Assembly: GCA_949825065.1 (NCBI GenBank)
Contig: OX463845.1
Span: 23,600,728-23,664,727, forward strand
Length of the DNA: 64,000 nucleotides
DNA from: Odontocerum albicorne
Lineage: Eukaryota > Arthropoda > Insecta > Trichoptera > Odontoceridae
Direction of reading: 5' to 3'
The translations under genes were made by a program, and so were the position numbers. Positions 1-10,363 of this stretch are shown piece by piece (position 1 is the stretch's first letter; each line of letters opens with the position of its first letter). The notes beneath the pieces were generated by a model, which saw only the letters and a list, made by a program, of their open reading frames with translations, ran no database searches and was not told the DNA's origin.

Positions 1-689
1 TTTTTCATGGTTTTGTTTATTTCTTAATACAAACCAAACTTGTCAGGACTCCTTTGTTTGATTTTCCCTTTCATCTTTCATTTATAACGTACCCTGGCGT
101 ATTGACATCAAAATTGTTTTTTTTTTTTCAAGATGGAAAATTCGGTCATGGTCGATTGAGATTTGTACTTTTTCATTAGTTATTTTCTTTCGGGAATTCA
201 CCCATAGTTCAAATATATCATTTTTGGTTTCAATGTATCCTTCATGTTATTTTTTGGTGTATATATTTTCTTCCTTTTATGTATAACATTCTGTCTTCCT
301 TAATTGTGCAATCATTTATCTTTACTTTCATTTTCTGTATTCTTTTTTAATATTTTATTTGTTATATATTTGAAATATTTTCCCCTTTTATTTTATTACA
401 AGTCCCTTGGACGTAACTATACCAAACGTAAATATTGTATTCTATACGATAAAATAAACATTTTTTAATTAAATACATGGTCGTGATAAAAAAGAACAAG
501 AATTGTCATTTTTATCAAAATTATTTATTTATTAAACGACAAAGGGCAACAAACCCAGATCCATTAAAATTGTGTGTCCCAAATTAAAATTACCTGTTGT
601 TTTTTCGCAAATTATGTATATTTCTTATCATGTGTAAAATAAATAAAAATTATTAATATTATTGCCCCCTTCATAGTAATCCCCATAGG
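1..689. other. AT-rich stretch without recognised gene
   Basis: Homopolymer-rich AT sequence with no ORF of note, no tRNA-like A/B boxes and no transposon termini that I could recognise. It precedes a decayed mariner whose exact end is not clear. Confidence 0.6.
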
Positions 690-1660
690 ATAAAATACAT
701 TTTTAACGTTTTTTTCAGTTCCGCAAAACATTGTGGAACGTTCTTTTTGGGATAGTAGCTCTCTCGGCGATTTTGTTTTTATCTCCTCCATGGTCGCAAA
801 ACGTTTGTCCTTTCAGTGTCCTCTTCATCTTCAGGAACAGAAAAAAGTCACATTGTGAATACGGTGACTGCGGCATCACGACGGTGTTAGTTTTTGCAAA
901 AAATCACGAATTAGTTATGAAGTCGGTGCATTATCGTGGTGCAAAATCTAGGAGTTGTTTGCTCACAATTCTGATCGTTTTTCTTCGATTGCCTCACGCA
1001 AACGGCGTAATACCTCAAAACAATACTCCTCATTGACCATATGGCCTGTCGGTAAGAATTCATAGTGAGTGGACTATGTCGTTGTAATCGATGAAAATAG
1101 TAAGGAGAACCTTGACATTTCGGTCTTTGCTCTTCAAGAAGCTTTAATTGGGACGATTGGGCCTTTGTTTCGATGTCATAGCCGTACACCCACATGTCGT
1201 CACCTGCTATGACGGTTGGAGTAATTTTGGGTCGTCAGCGACTTCAGCCAACATGTTGCTCAGCGATGTATTTGCGATGCAGCTTTTCTTGGAAATTCAA
1301 CAATTTTTGGATCAAATTCGGCTGCCACTTTTTTCATGCATAAAACATTGGAAAAAATTGCTTCGCATGAACCGTATGAGATATCACTTAGCAGCCTTCG
1401 TTATAGTGATTCGGCGATTACTAAGCACAATATTCTAGAATTTTTCACATTTCATCGGTGGTTGATGTACAAGAACGCCCACCCTTCTTGTCATCTTCAA
1501 CGTCATCACGCCCCTTTTGAAAACGTTTGTACCATTCATAACCCTTAGATTTGACATAGCATCCTCGCCGAAAGCCTTCTCCAACATTTGCACCACTTCA
1601 CCACACTTGATTCCATTTTTAACGCAAATTGTTTGTCCAGTCATTTTTCAAATAAAAAAA
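690..1660 (-). pseudogene. decayed mariner transposase gene
   Basis: Read on the minus strand, broken frames keep the landmarks of a Tc1/mariner (IS630 superfamily) DDE transposase in the right order. First, near 1644-1500, comes an N-terminal helix-turn-helix region containing CVKNGIKCGEVVQMLEKAFG and a frame-shifted KRF-x-RG-like linker. Next, near 1195-1140, is the first catalytic-Asp block, reading GDDMWVYGYDIETKAQSSQ. Then, near 935, is ILHHDNAP, the second catalytic-Asp block. Several stops and frameshifts separate these blocks, so no functional protein can be made. The WVYGYDxETKxQSSQ signature is shared by a large mariner lineage common in animal genomes (established knowledge). I could not identify terminal inverted repeats, so the boundaries are approximate. 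This copy looks much older than the three mariners at 10 kb and 38-41 kb. Confidence 0.8.
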
Positions 1661-1955
1661 AACGCAAACGCCACCAATATGCATTATTAATACTTGCTTG
1701 TCAAACACAAACTCCCTGTCTAATATGGCTAAAACTTAAAATGTAATGTGCATTACAGCCACACATTACAGTGTCGCTAAACATGAAGGAAACAAAGCCC
1801 GTAAAAAATCACGTTCTTTTTTATCGCGCATCGTATTAGTCAGAATTTATTACGTACTAACATTTTTTGTTGTTTTTTTAATATGCAATACACCCACATC
1901 CATGATATTTTGTGTCACCACATAAAAGCTAAAAATGCTATAATAAGTGTCAATA
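1661..1955. other. AT-rich spacer
   Basis: No gene or repeat recognised. It may contain the 5' flank of the decayed mariner, since no terminal repeat could be placed. Confidence 0.5.
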
Positions 1956-2190
1956 AAATAATTGAAATAAAAAAATATATTTTAGACAATTTAAAGCTTC
2001 AATTCATAAAACATCGAAAATTTAACAATCGATCTATACGTGGAAAAAATCTTCAAAGAAAGAAGAAGCGTAACAATGGCATTTAGTAAATCAAATCTGT
2101 TTCTTAAAGCACAACCGTAAAACACATAAACTCCATAATATCATGATTCAGACCATACTTGCAGCCCAGATGCTCTACAGTACCCATTTT
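1956..2190 (-). mobile_element. LINE 3' end (CCHC-tail family), truncated by gap
   Basis: Minus-strand fragment of a non-LTR retrotransposon. Positions 2190-2090 encode a degraded C-terminal tail, KMGTVEHLGCKYGLNHD, matching the better copy at 54273-54479. Positions 2085-1956 hold the associated 3' untranslated segment, which is shared with the copies near 53.1 and 54.2 kb. The upstream part of the element would lie in the N gap. No coding capacity remains. Confidence 0.6.
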
Positions 2191-2390
2191 NNNNNNNNNN
2201 NNNNNNNNNNNNNNNNNNNNNNNNNNNNNNNNNNNNNNNNNNNNNNNNNNNNNNNNNNNNNNNNNNNNNNNNNNNNNNNNNNNNNNNNNNNNNNNNNNNN
2301 NNNNNNNNNNNNNNNNNNNNNNNNNNNNNNNNNNNNNNNNNNNNNNNNNNNNNNNNNNNNNNNNNNNNNNNNNNNNNNNNNNNNNNNNNN
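2191..2390. other. assembly gap (200 N)
   Basis: Exactly 200 undetermined bases. A round length usually marks a scaffolding gap of nominal size, so the true distance is uncertain. LINE fragments of opposite orientation lie on the two sides, which suggests the gap is a repeat-induced break. Confidence 0.98.
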
Positions 2391-2449
2391 AAAAGTATGA
2401 ATGATAAAAGATTGTGCATGACAATTTTCAACTGTTGAATGAAGTTAAA

Positions 2450-2900
2450 CAATAAATTTACAAACTATCTTGACGTATGGAACTGAAACTAGAACTGAGT
2501 CGAAGAATAAAAGTAAGATTAATTATGTGGATATGTTTGCACTAAGAAAAAAATGTGGATTGTCAATGTATGAAAGAGAGCAGAATGAAGACATCAGAAA
2601 TGAATGCATAAATTTACTGCATGATTAAGTAAGATGAAGAAACGAGTTTTGAGATGATTTGGACATATGAAGATAATGAATGATGAAATAATGACTAAGC
2701 GAGTATACAAGTCATAAGAAGACCAGATTTTGAAAAAAAGGAAAGTGATTAGTATGAATACTGTGCATGACGATGTATGAATGTGAAGGAGGCGATACTT
2801 TTGTGCTTGGATAAAATTGTTTGGATATATGTTCTCTCTTTCTACCACGCAAGAGACATGGCTTGATGATGTGTATAAGACAGAAATTCGCCTCATTTCA
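2450..2900 (+). mobile_element. LINE reverse transcriptase C-terminus (WFGH family)
   Basis: Plus-strand remnant of the C-terminal region of a non-LTR retrotransposon ORF2. The order of motifs is: LTYGTE near 2468; a long degraded linker; KMKKRVLRWFGHMK near 2630-2672 (with a stop in place of Trp); an MNDEIMTKRVY block; and the tail where WLDDVYKTE can be read. The reverse transcriptase catalytic core is absent, as expected of a 5'-truncated insertion. The same C-terminal module recurs at least ten more times in this window on both strands, so this is a high-copy family. The copy is riddled with stops. Confidence 0.65.
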
Positions 2901-3424
2901 TAATATATATTTTTTGTTTTTAATGCGTTTTTTTATTTTGATCTGGCCCAAACTGGATACATTATGGCTTAATTCCATCAAATTTAGTAGATAAACGATA
3001 AAATCAAATGTTTTTAGCACTCAGAGTGAGCGATGAACCATATTTATAAAGCACATCACCGGAAGGGGCGGGAGGAATAAAATGGCGATCTATCATACCT
3101 ATCGTTCCGATATATCTTTGACCCACCCAAAAATATATTCACAAATCAGGTTTTTCAAACCAAGGGTCTTCTTTAAGACTTCTCATAAAATCCAGACTTG
3201 AATTATAATGAATAAAAATGTTTAATAATAAACAATCGTTTCTTATCTGAAAAGTGAATAACCTGAACTCTATTACTTAATAAATTAATTATGTGAATCC
3301 GCTGTTCTTCTTTTTTCTTCGTAATTTTCATTATGATTGACTATTTTCTCAGTAACATATAGTATGGCTTACTGTACTTAGTATATAACGTACACACAGT
3401 GATAATCGGTTCGTGTTATTTTTA
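2901..3424. other. AT-rich spacer
   Basis: Nothing recognised apart from a slightly GC-richer stretch near 3055-3130. Confidence 0.5.
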
Positions 3425-3540
3425 GCAACACTCTCCGTAGTGCAATTGATTCAACGCTTGATTTCCACCCGGAGGATTCGAGTTCATTTCCCGATGGTAA
3501 CAAATAAAAAGGTTCTTAGTCCGGTAAACTAGTTCCACTC
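3425..3540 (+). mobile_element. SINE fragment (tRNA-derived family)
   Basis: The tRNA-like head is recognisable: a degraded A-box region in CTCCGTAGTGCAATTGATT, then CCCGGAGGATTCGAGTTC, where the B-box region lies, and an AGTCCGGT body segment. It is diverged compared with the copy at 24577-24796, and the 3' body is missing. Confidence 0.5.
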
Positions 3541-3699
3541 ATAACAATACGCTCTTCACCATGACCAAATCCAGTTCGAGTATGTTAAATAGGGACATAA
3601 AAATTAATCAATACGTACAGATATCACTTAAAAACGTATACAATTAGTACATGGCCTTTACTATTATAAATGTAATTTTCACGGGTCAATATGAGTTAA

Positions 3700-4110
3700 A
3701 AACTGATGCGTTATGTAGGGTGAAAAACAATCTAAACTTATACGTTACGTAGGGTGAAAAATAACCTAAAAATAAAATCTTATTTAAAGGTTTTGAAAAA
3801 TAATAACATGTACAAGGTGATTCAAAAACGCGCCTCTTAAGTATCGTTGCAGTGTCGTTTTTAAGTATTGTTGCAATAGATGGCACGTAAAAATTTAAAA
3901 ATTTAAAGGTTTTTAAAAATAACATGTACTAGGTGACTCAAAAACGCACTTCTTAAGTATCAATGCAGTGCCGTTCTTAAGTATCATTGCAATTGATGAC
4001 ACTAAAAAATAATATTTTATTAAAAGGTTTTAAAAAATGGCAACACGTACAGATGTCTCAAAAACTTGTTTCTTAAGTGTCGTCGCAGTGCCGTTCGAGA
4101 CATTATGAAC
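3700..4110. repeat. diverged tandem repeat, about 118-bp unit, 3 copies
   Basis: Three diverged units begin near 3786, 3905 and 4022, giving spacings of 119 and 117 bases. Each starts with AAAGGTTTT, followed by a TCAAAAACG block, CTTAAGTATC and a GCAGTG(T/C)CGTT core. Immediately upstream (3706-3770) a shorter segment, GTAGGGTGAAAAA, is also duplicated about 35 bases apart. No coding potential is apparent. Confidence 0.75.
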
Positions 4111-4985
4111 TGAGCTGAACGTCGTCCAGTTGTAGTGACTTGATCATCAACAACATTATATTGTATTCTTTGAACATTCTTATGAATGCAAATAGTACGC
4201 AATCTTTCAGCTCGAGGCAAGTCAAATATTGATTGCATATGTCAAAAAAACGTGCAAATAATATCCTTATTGTAAATTTCCGTCAATAAAATGATGTCAA
4301 TGTGCGCAGTTTATTTGAATATTTGGCTCTTGATTTGCGAAATAAAGGTCGACTACTTAAATTAGTTTCTGTGTTGTTAAAATCTTCATAATAAAACTTA
4401 AGAATCCCTTTTAAACTATTTAAAAAGATAATCAAACTAAAAAATAATGGATGTAGAAAACTGAAGCGCGATCACTGGACCAATCAACATTAATTATTTT
4501 TTAAACATACGATCTCAATTGAACATCTTTGATTTTTTTTTATTGTGTAAATTGCCTTTGATCTTTCTCCATATTTCTAACGCAATTTTCTGTTCCCAAA
4601 AGATTCCCGACCCCACTGACTGCCTCAAGTGTTAGGTTTCTTGTTAACGCATTCACCGGATTGGCGTAAACTTTTCGCGAAATACCAAAAAGATTTACAA
4701 AGGTTAGAAAAGGTTGTGGTTTTCCTTTATCCGGAAATAATACTTTAAAAAGGGGCAAATTCGTTTTTTATCTCTTTAATCTCCCCTTTACCAAGGATAG
4801 CTCTGAAATACAAAAAAAACTAAATTATTTCCTACTGTGGAATAAAGGTTATGAAACTTACTCTATATGTATTTTGTATATCTTTTACAATTTGAAATTG
4901 ATTGTTTTGTAATTTGTTTTGAAGTAAGCTTCTTAATTCAGTTAAACTGAATATTCAGTTTTTGATTCATACTCACTTTAAAATG
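4111..4985. other. AT-rich spacer
   Basis: No gene recognised. A 72-codon minus-strand frame at 4540-4758 has no recognisable motif and I do not consider it a gene. Confidence 0.5.
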
Positions 4986-5196
4986 ATCAGACCAAGACCA
5001 AAAAAGTGTGGTTGGATCAAGGGAATCGGTTTTATGAAAGAAGGAAAAGTAAGAAGGAAAGGAAATCGAAGGGTTGTATTAGGTGTATAGATGCGGAAGG
5101 GGCCAAATATGTGTGCCAAGATAAAAAAAAATTGTGTTTTCTCCTTTCTGCTTACTCCAACAGGGAACGGCGTGGTGGAGTGTGTGGATGTTAAAT
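4986..5196 (+). mobile_element. LINE C-terminus (WFGH family)
   Basis: Reads KKVWLDQGNRFYERRKSK, then CIRCIDAEGAKYVCQDKK, then LLSAYSNRERRGG and a stop. This is the extreme C-terminal tail of the same non-LTR ORF2 family seen at 51.1-51.8 kb on the minus strand, where the equivalent segment is also followed by the terminal AYP/AYS-x(2)-R motif. Only the last 65 or so residues remain. The frame is still open over this short segment, so it is a relatively clean tail. Confidence 0.65.
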
Positions 5197-7654
5197 ATAT
5201 AAAAAGTATTTTTTTACTTCTGGCTTCAACTACTTAACCCCTTTTTATTAGGGTTGGGGTTGCAATAGTACCACGTTAATCCACTAGGTCTTAAGACATT
5301 CTTAGGAACGGTCTTTCAGTACAATTAAAATCTGTCTATGCACAGTCACTTCATTTGCGGGCGTCACCTTAGCACTGTTATCTCATATTAAATTTATATT
5401 TGGCATTCCCACGGGATATCTTCCTGTGGGCGTCACCTAAACACGATTATCCGTTATGTTTAGTGTATTTATAGCGCAAAATTATTTTTGAAATAAATAC
5501 TTTTCAAAAGAGTTTCCAATAAAGTTAAAAACACTAATTTTAAGACATTAATACACACTTTATATTAAATCACATTTGGGGGTGTGACGGAAACCTGGGA
5601 CACTTGATCGTAATAAAAAAAACCAAAGCTGAAATAAACCGATAAGTAAGGAAGGTAAAGGTTGTATAAGGGAAAATGACCCACATATTTTGAAGTCACA
5701 TTCCCAATAGTGTCAAGTGACAAGCGTTTTGCACATTTATTCTACCAGCATTCCCAGATGGTGGCTGGAACATTCACAAATCAATCCGCAAATTAACTCG
5801 AAACAGTACGAAGAATATAAGAACAAAACATCTTCGGTTTAAGCTTACGAGACCACATCACAAATACTGAAATCTGAAGAAGAAGTGACATCAAGTGAAA
5901 TGGCATAGCAGATCATTAGCAAAAAAAAATGCCAGTGCGCTACGATCGTCTCACTTCAGATGTGATATCGGATCCATTAAAATGGTGTGGTCTTTGAATT
6001 TGCCGGTCTGCAACGGCTCAGTCACTTATAAACAAGATTCACGGCACAGCTTTTCCTTTCAACTAAATTGACATTGGAATGGCGATGAGATACTCGACTA
6101 CGAGACCTAGCAATGAAGATGACGAGTGCTTGTCAACGTAAAGATAGTTGAACCAGCAGTTTATTGAACTGAAAGCAAAGATTCTTAAGAAGATAAGCTG
6201 GAAAACCGCCAAAACAGTGGTTGAATGATATCATGACAGAGAGAGTATTTTATTAACACATTATTTGAATACAGTACAACTCGACTAATTTATTTTCATG
6301 TAGTCATCGTTACCAACCAACTGAAAGAATATTAACAGTTTATTCAAGCGCTTAAGTGAACAACAGAACATAATCCTTTTAAAAAAACTTGTACTTACGA
6401 GAATTGAATTCGATACGCCAGCATGAAAAGACAAGCCTCTAATCAACTAGGCAGGAAGGTCATAAAAGAACTTACTAAAGAGTAAACAAATAAAGATATG
6501 TATCAACACTTCGTTCAAATAGCATTACCCATATATTTTTCCAAGTATTTGTAAGCCAGATTTCGAGTACCCTTTTCGTTTTACTTTAAGCATTCTTGCT
6601 GGCATTGATTCAGATTGCATCGAATATTTGATCACTTGAATATACTGAAAGAGTTTACTTTAAAAGAGTTAAGCTTTTTAGAAGTTTGCAGTGTGTTTTT
6701 TTGTATCTTGAGAGAGTAGAACATTCCATTTATTTAAGAGAAAAAAATCCAAGAGTAAGTATTTATTTGATTAAATTGAAAATGTATTTACAAAATCATA
6801 AATTATGCATTTTTTAAGTAAGCATTTATTTTTTTAATGGCAGAAAATCAAATTATACTAAATATATCTAGTTTGTACTATTGATCGAAATTTTTAAGAC
6901 TTTTCTTGAAAAGTTTCAACTTTGCAATATTGATATTAAAATGATCCGTTATATTACAATACTATATTTTTTTACAAATTAATTTGACTACCGACCGTTT
7001 ACTCCCAAATATCATAATTGTCACTAATAAAAAACATTATGATGATATGTTTGTTTTTTTTTACATTTTGGTTAAAGCTCCTTCCTTATGAATAACCCGC
7101 AACAATAGATTTTAACTGGAATTAAGGCAAAAGTTTCACGTGAACGATTTTTATTTGCATTATTTTTTGAGTAAATTTCTCATAACACTTTTCATTTCCA
7201 AGAAATCTATGTTAAATGAAAATATATTTTCGTAGAGATTTTATTTTATCATTTACCCCGTTGTTTTTTTTTTCTTTTTGAAATAATCTTGATATAAAGC
7301 TAAACAAACACAGGCATTCAATTTAGTTTTTTTATTATTTATATTTATGAAAGAGATATAATGTTTCACTTGTATCAGCCTAGCAACCAAATGGTATTCA
7401 GCACACGTGTTATACAAGTATTGGTTGTCAAGTTGTAACCCTGTTGTCCATTCAGCTGTAAATTAGATTGCAAACAATCCTTTATTTAACTTTCATTAGA
7501 CATTTGTGTTGATTGAACAAATCATTTCGAATCCCGTGCTCCTCAAACTATACTACTTAATTTTTTTTCCATACTCATCACTATGTCCAGATAAAACTGT
7601 CAAGTGAAGCGACAAGAAGTATATGATAAATGAATTGTAAAATATATAATCATG
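5197..7654. other. long AT-rich stretch, no gene recognised
   Basis: A short direct duplication is visible: GGGCGTCACCTTAGCACTGTTATC near 5358 recurs, diverged, near 5428 as GGGCGTCACCTAAACACGATTATC. The segment 5600-6480 is less AT-biased and could be an unrecognised old transposon. None of its frames gives a motif I can name, and all are interrupted. Confidence 0.5.
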
Positions 7655-7861
7655 CTGTATTACACTTCTATTGTATACAGTAAAACCTTGCGGGTTAAGT
7701 GCCATGTGGCAATCTTTTCCAAACGATCGGAAAGGTCTGGATGGAAAAACCTGGAAAATAAATCTAGGTACTAACCTTTTAAAATAAATCTAGGTACTAA
7801 CACGAATCGAACCCGCGACCCCCGAGTTGACGTTCTACCAATTCCATCACGATGGTCATCC
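7655..7861 (-). mobile_element. SINE, near full length (tRNA-derived family)
   Basis: On the minus strand the order is: tRNA-like head with B box (reverse complement of AATCGAACCCGCG), a body with a GCCATGTGGCAATCT segment, and a 3' end matching GTATACA-x-GTGTAATACA. Inside the body, AAAATAAATCTAGGTACTAAC is present twice in tandem (7755-7800), a local duplication not seen in the other copies. Confidence 0.75.
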
Positions 7862-8804
7862 ATATTACGCATACAACTTGATAATTATGATTTTTATTTA
7901 GTATTTAGTACTGTCTATTAATTTAACCACTCTATGGGTGCTTTCTGTTAGGTGTACGGATCCCCTTTAACGCAAAGCTCAGCAACATATAGACCCCGTT
8001 ATAAAAGTAATCAATTGTGTTCCAGTTAACGTGCAAGTTCGTTGGTTAGGTGGTGAATTTCATTTTTGTAACTAGCAGAGGAAAGATCTTGTCTTATGAT
8101 GCCAAAAAATTGTCAAGAAAAGAACTGAAGAAAAAATAGCCATGGTTTATAAAAGAGTTTACGAGTACCATAATCGACAAAGAAATTTAGTTACATACAT
8201 ATTATGTTAGATATTAACTCTTTTTTTTAATACTTACAATTGAACATAAAATGTTGAATGCATTGTATAGGATCAAAGTTCTTACAATAGTTAATTTTCT
8301 ATTAATATGTTAAAAAATTCAATCTCGAGGTAATACACTCTTATAATATTTTTTATGAGCTTAGAAAGGCGTATTTAGTAAAAAATAAAGCAACAAAATA
8401 TGAAATAATTATCCTTAAAATGTATGACAAGATTTTTTTTATTATTTAAAAGGACGATATTGCTGAAAGTTGTTTACCATTGTGATATGATTCCCCTTAC
8501 CCTTTAAATGGAAAATACTTATGTTTAAGTTTAGTTTATTATTTGCTAACTGTTACACTTCATGATATTACACCCATAGTCATGACACAGTAAATCTTAA
8601 ATTCCGATAGAAAGGATACCTAGGTAACAAGGTGATAGGTAGATTCCATCTCTTGTTGCTTTCCATATTACGAATTATTTCTTAATCACTACTTTCTGAT
8701 CCTTAAAGTGTTCTTATAATTAATGGATTACATAAACTTTTTTCTTGCATCTTAGAAAAGACGTATGTTTCACTTTGAGGTATCATGTTTATATATTTTC
8801 AATA
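7862..8804. other. AT-rich spacer
   Basis: No gene or named repeat recognised. Confidence 0.5.
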
Positions 8805-8855
8805 AAATTAATAAACTCTTATTTTTATTTTTTATTCACCTATGTTTTATTGGAG

Positions 8856-8899
8856 TTCACTACCGGTTTCAATGACCTCCGTTTTCTTTGTCAGGTGAA
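8856..8899 (-). ncRNA. hammerhead-ribozyme-like motif, probably inactive copy
   Basis: Minus-strand reading: stem I TTCAC, core CTGACAA, a 17-nt stem II region, GAAA, CCGGT forming a minimal stem III, unpaired A, then GTGAA, which pairs perfectly with TTCAC (5 bp). The hammerhead consensus needs CUGANGA. Here the invariant G of that box is A, so I predict loss of cleavage. Length and layout are identical to the copy at 9049-9092. Confidence 0.4.
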
Positions 8900-9048
8900 G
8901 TTGAAGTAAATTATGTCTAAAAAATATTTTTTTTATAGGTTGAAGAGAGAAATCTACCTAATCTCCTCCCTATTTAAGCCACTTCTTCCCTCCTCCTCTC
9001 CAGCACCTCAAACCATTAAAGAAATGTTACAACATAATGTATTTCAAC

Positions 9049-9092
9049 TTTACCTGACGAAGAAGATGGAGGTTCCTGAAACCGGTAGTGAA
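9049..9092 (+). ncRNA. hammerhead-ribozyme-like motif
   Basis: The segment reads stem I TTTAC (9049-9053), the conserved box CTGACGA (9054-9060), a 17-nt stem II region (9061-9077), GAAA (9078-9081), then CCGGT, which with the preceding A can form the two-base-pair A-C/G-U stem III, A at the expected cleavage position 9087, and GTGAA (9088-9092) closing stem I. All invariant hammerhead residues visible by eye are present. Stem II is weak: A-U and G-C, a mismatch, then A-U and G.U. Very short stem III is characteristic of the retroelement-associated hammerheads. Activity is not established. Confidence 0.45.
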
Positions 9093-9160
9093 CCTAAATA
9101 TAACAGTGGTGAATACAAAATTACAATTGAATATAAGTGTTTTATTTATTTTATTAAAAA

Positions 9161-10361
9161 ATTATAACATATGTTAAACTTAAATCAAATAAATTTTAAA
9201 AGTAACATTATAATAAAAGTGAATCAATTCCGACACAAAATTGAAACGGCAGATGTCATATATTATCTCTAATGCTGGCAACTAGTCAACAATTCTGATC
9301 ATATTCAATATAAAGAAAATAAATTAGAGGATATTTCAATAAAATTTTACTCGAAACCTTCAACATTACTCAACCACTATTCCTAAAAGAACTAAAAAGT
9401 ACTATCTACACGTACATTACTATCAAAATGCAAATTTTAGATGATAACCTCAACTTGCTTTATAAAGTGAAATACATTAAGTTAAATTTGTAGTGACAAG
9501 CGGTTAGGCCCATGTCACTGACAGAACACAATAACCTTTGATCAATATTGACCCCATGTCGGGGATTTCCGAAGATCTCCCCTAATGAAAGTCAACTGTG
9601 GCTCCGTAACAATGGAATATCATGGCAGGTGTTTGATAAAATTCTGTCATAAAAGACAAATTTCGGCTTCTCAAAACTGAATATAAAATATTATCTTTTT
9701 AATATTTCGTAAATGTATGAAGCTTTTTTCCTAACAATTACGATTTTTCAACAAATATTTTATTTTTCATTACAAGAGATTATTATTTTTTGGATCTTTT
9801 CCCTTCATAAAAAAATATGTGGCTACGATTATTTTTCAAAAAACAATTTTAAAAGGTCCATATTTCCATAATGACATTCATATTTTTAGTCAAATAAAAT
9901 ATATTTTTTATGAGAATCAAAACAGTATTTAGAGATATTTATTTATTCCTTATTAACAATAAAATATTTACACTTTTAAATTCATATAATGGAAACGCAA
10001 ATTAATGAGTATCCAATTCATAATAAATTAAAAAGCTTACCAGTTTGTGAATTAAAAGAACCGCTTCACTTTGCAAGGTTTTAACGAGGTGGTCTCAGTC
10101 CTTAATTACGAATTCCATATATTTATTCTAGATACTTTTCGCAAAAAAATCCTTAAATCCTCTCTCTCTGAAACACTCTCAAGACTAACTCTCTGAAACA
10201 CTCTCAAGACTAACTCTGAAACATTCACATACTGAAAACTCAAGTTATTACGCTCACCATTCTAACACATCATCATCTTAGTAAATACATCAAAATCATG
10301 TACAATTACTCCTTATAACAAGCTTTACATCCAGATCACTCTTTTTTGCACTATGTTCTAA
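9161..10361. other. AT-rich spacer with a small tandem repeat
   Basis: Contains a short tandem repeat of about 25 bp (CTCTGAAACACTCTCAAGAC, starting 10166 and 10191, third partial copy at 10214). Otherwise no gene recognised. Confidence 0.55.
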
Positions 10362-10363
10362 TA

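Larger units (their letters stand above)
8805..9160. repeat. foldback unit carrying two hammerhead-like motifs
   Basis: Two diverged copies of a roughly 100-bp segment face each other (left arm about 8805-8908, right arm about 9042-9160), separated by a pyrimidine-rich spacer. Each arm contains CACTACCGGTTTC or its complement, a TGTCAG/CTGACG box, and an outer TATTCACC block. Each arm holds a 44-nt segment described separately as a hammerhead-like RNA. Penelope-like retroelements are known to carry hammerhead motifs in their terminal repeats, so this may be a pair of such termini. That link is inference, since no reverse transcriptase or GIY-YIG frame is present. Confidence 0.6.

Noticed and set aside
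2104..2452. Frames running through the N gap
   Set aside because: They exist only because undetermined bases contain no stop codons.
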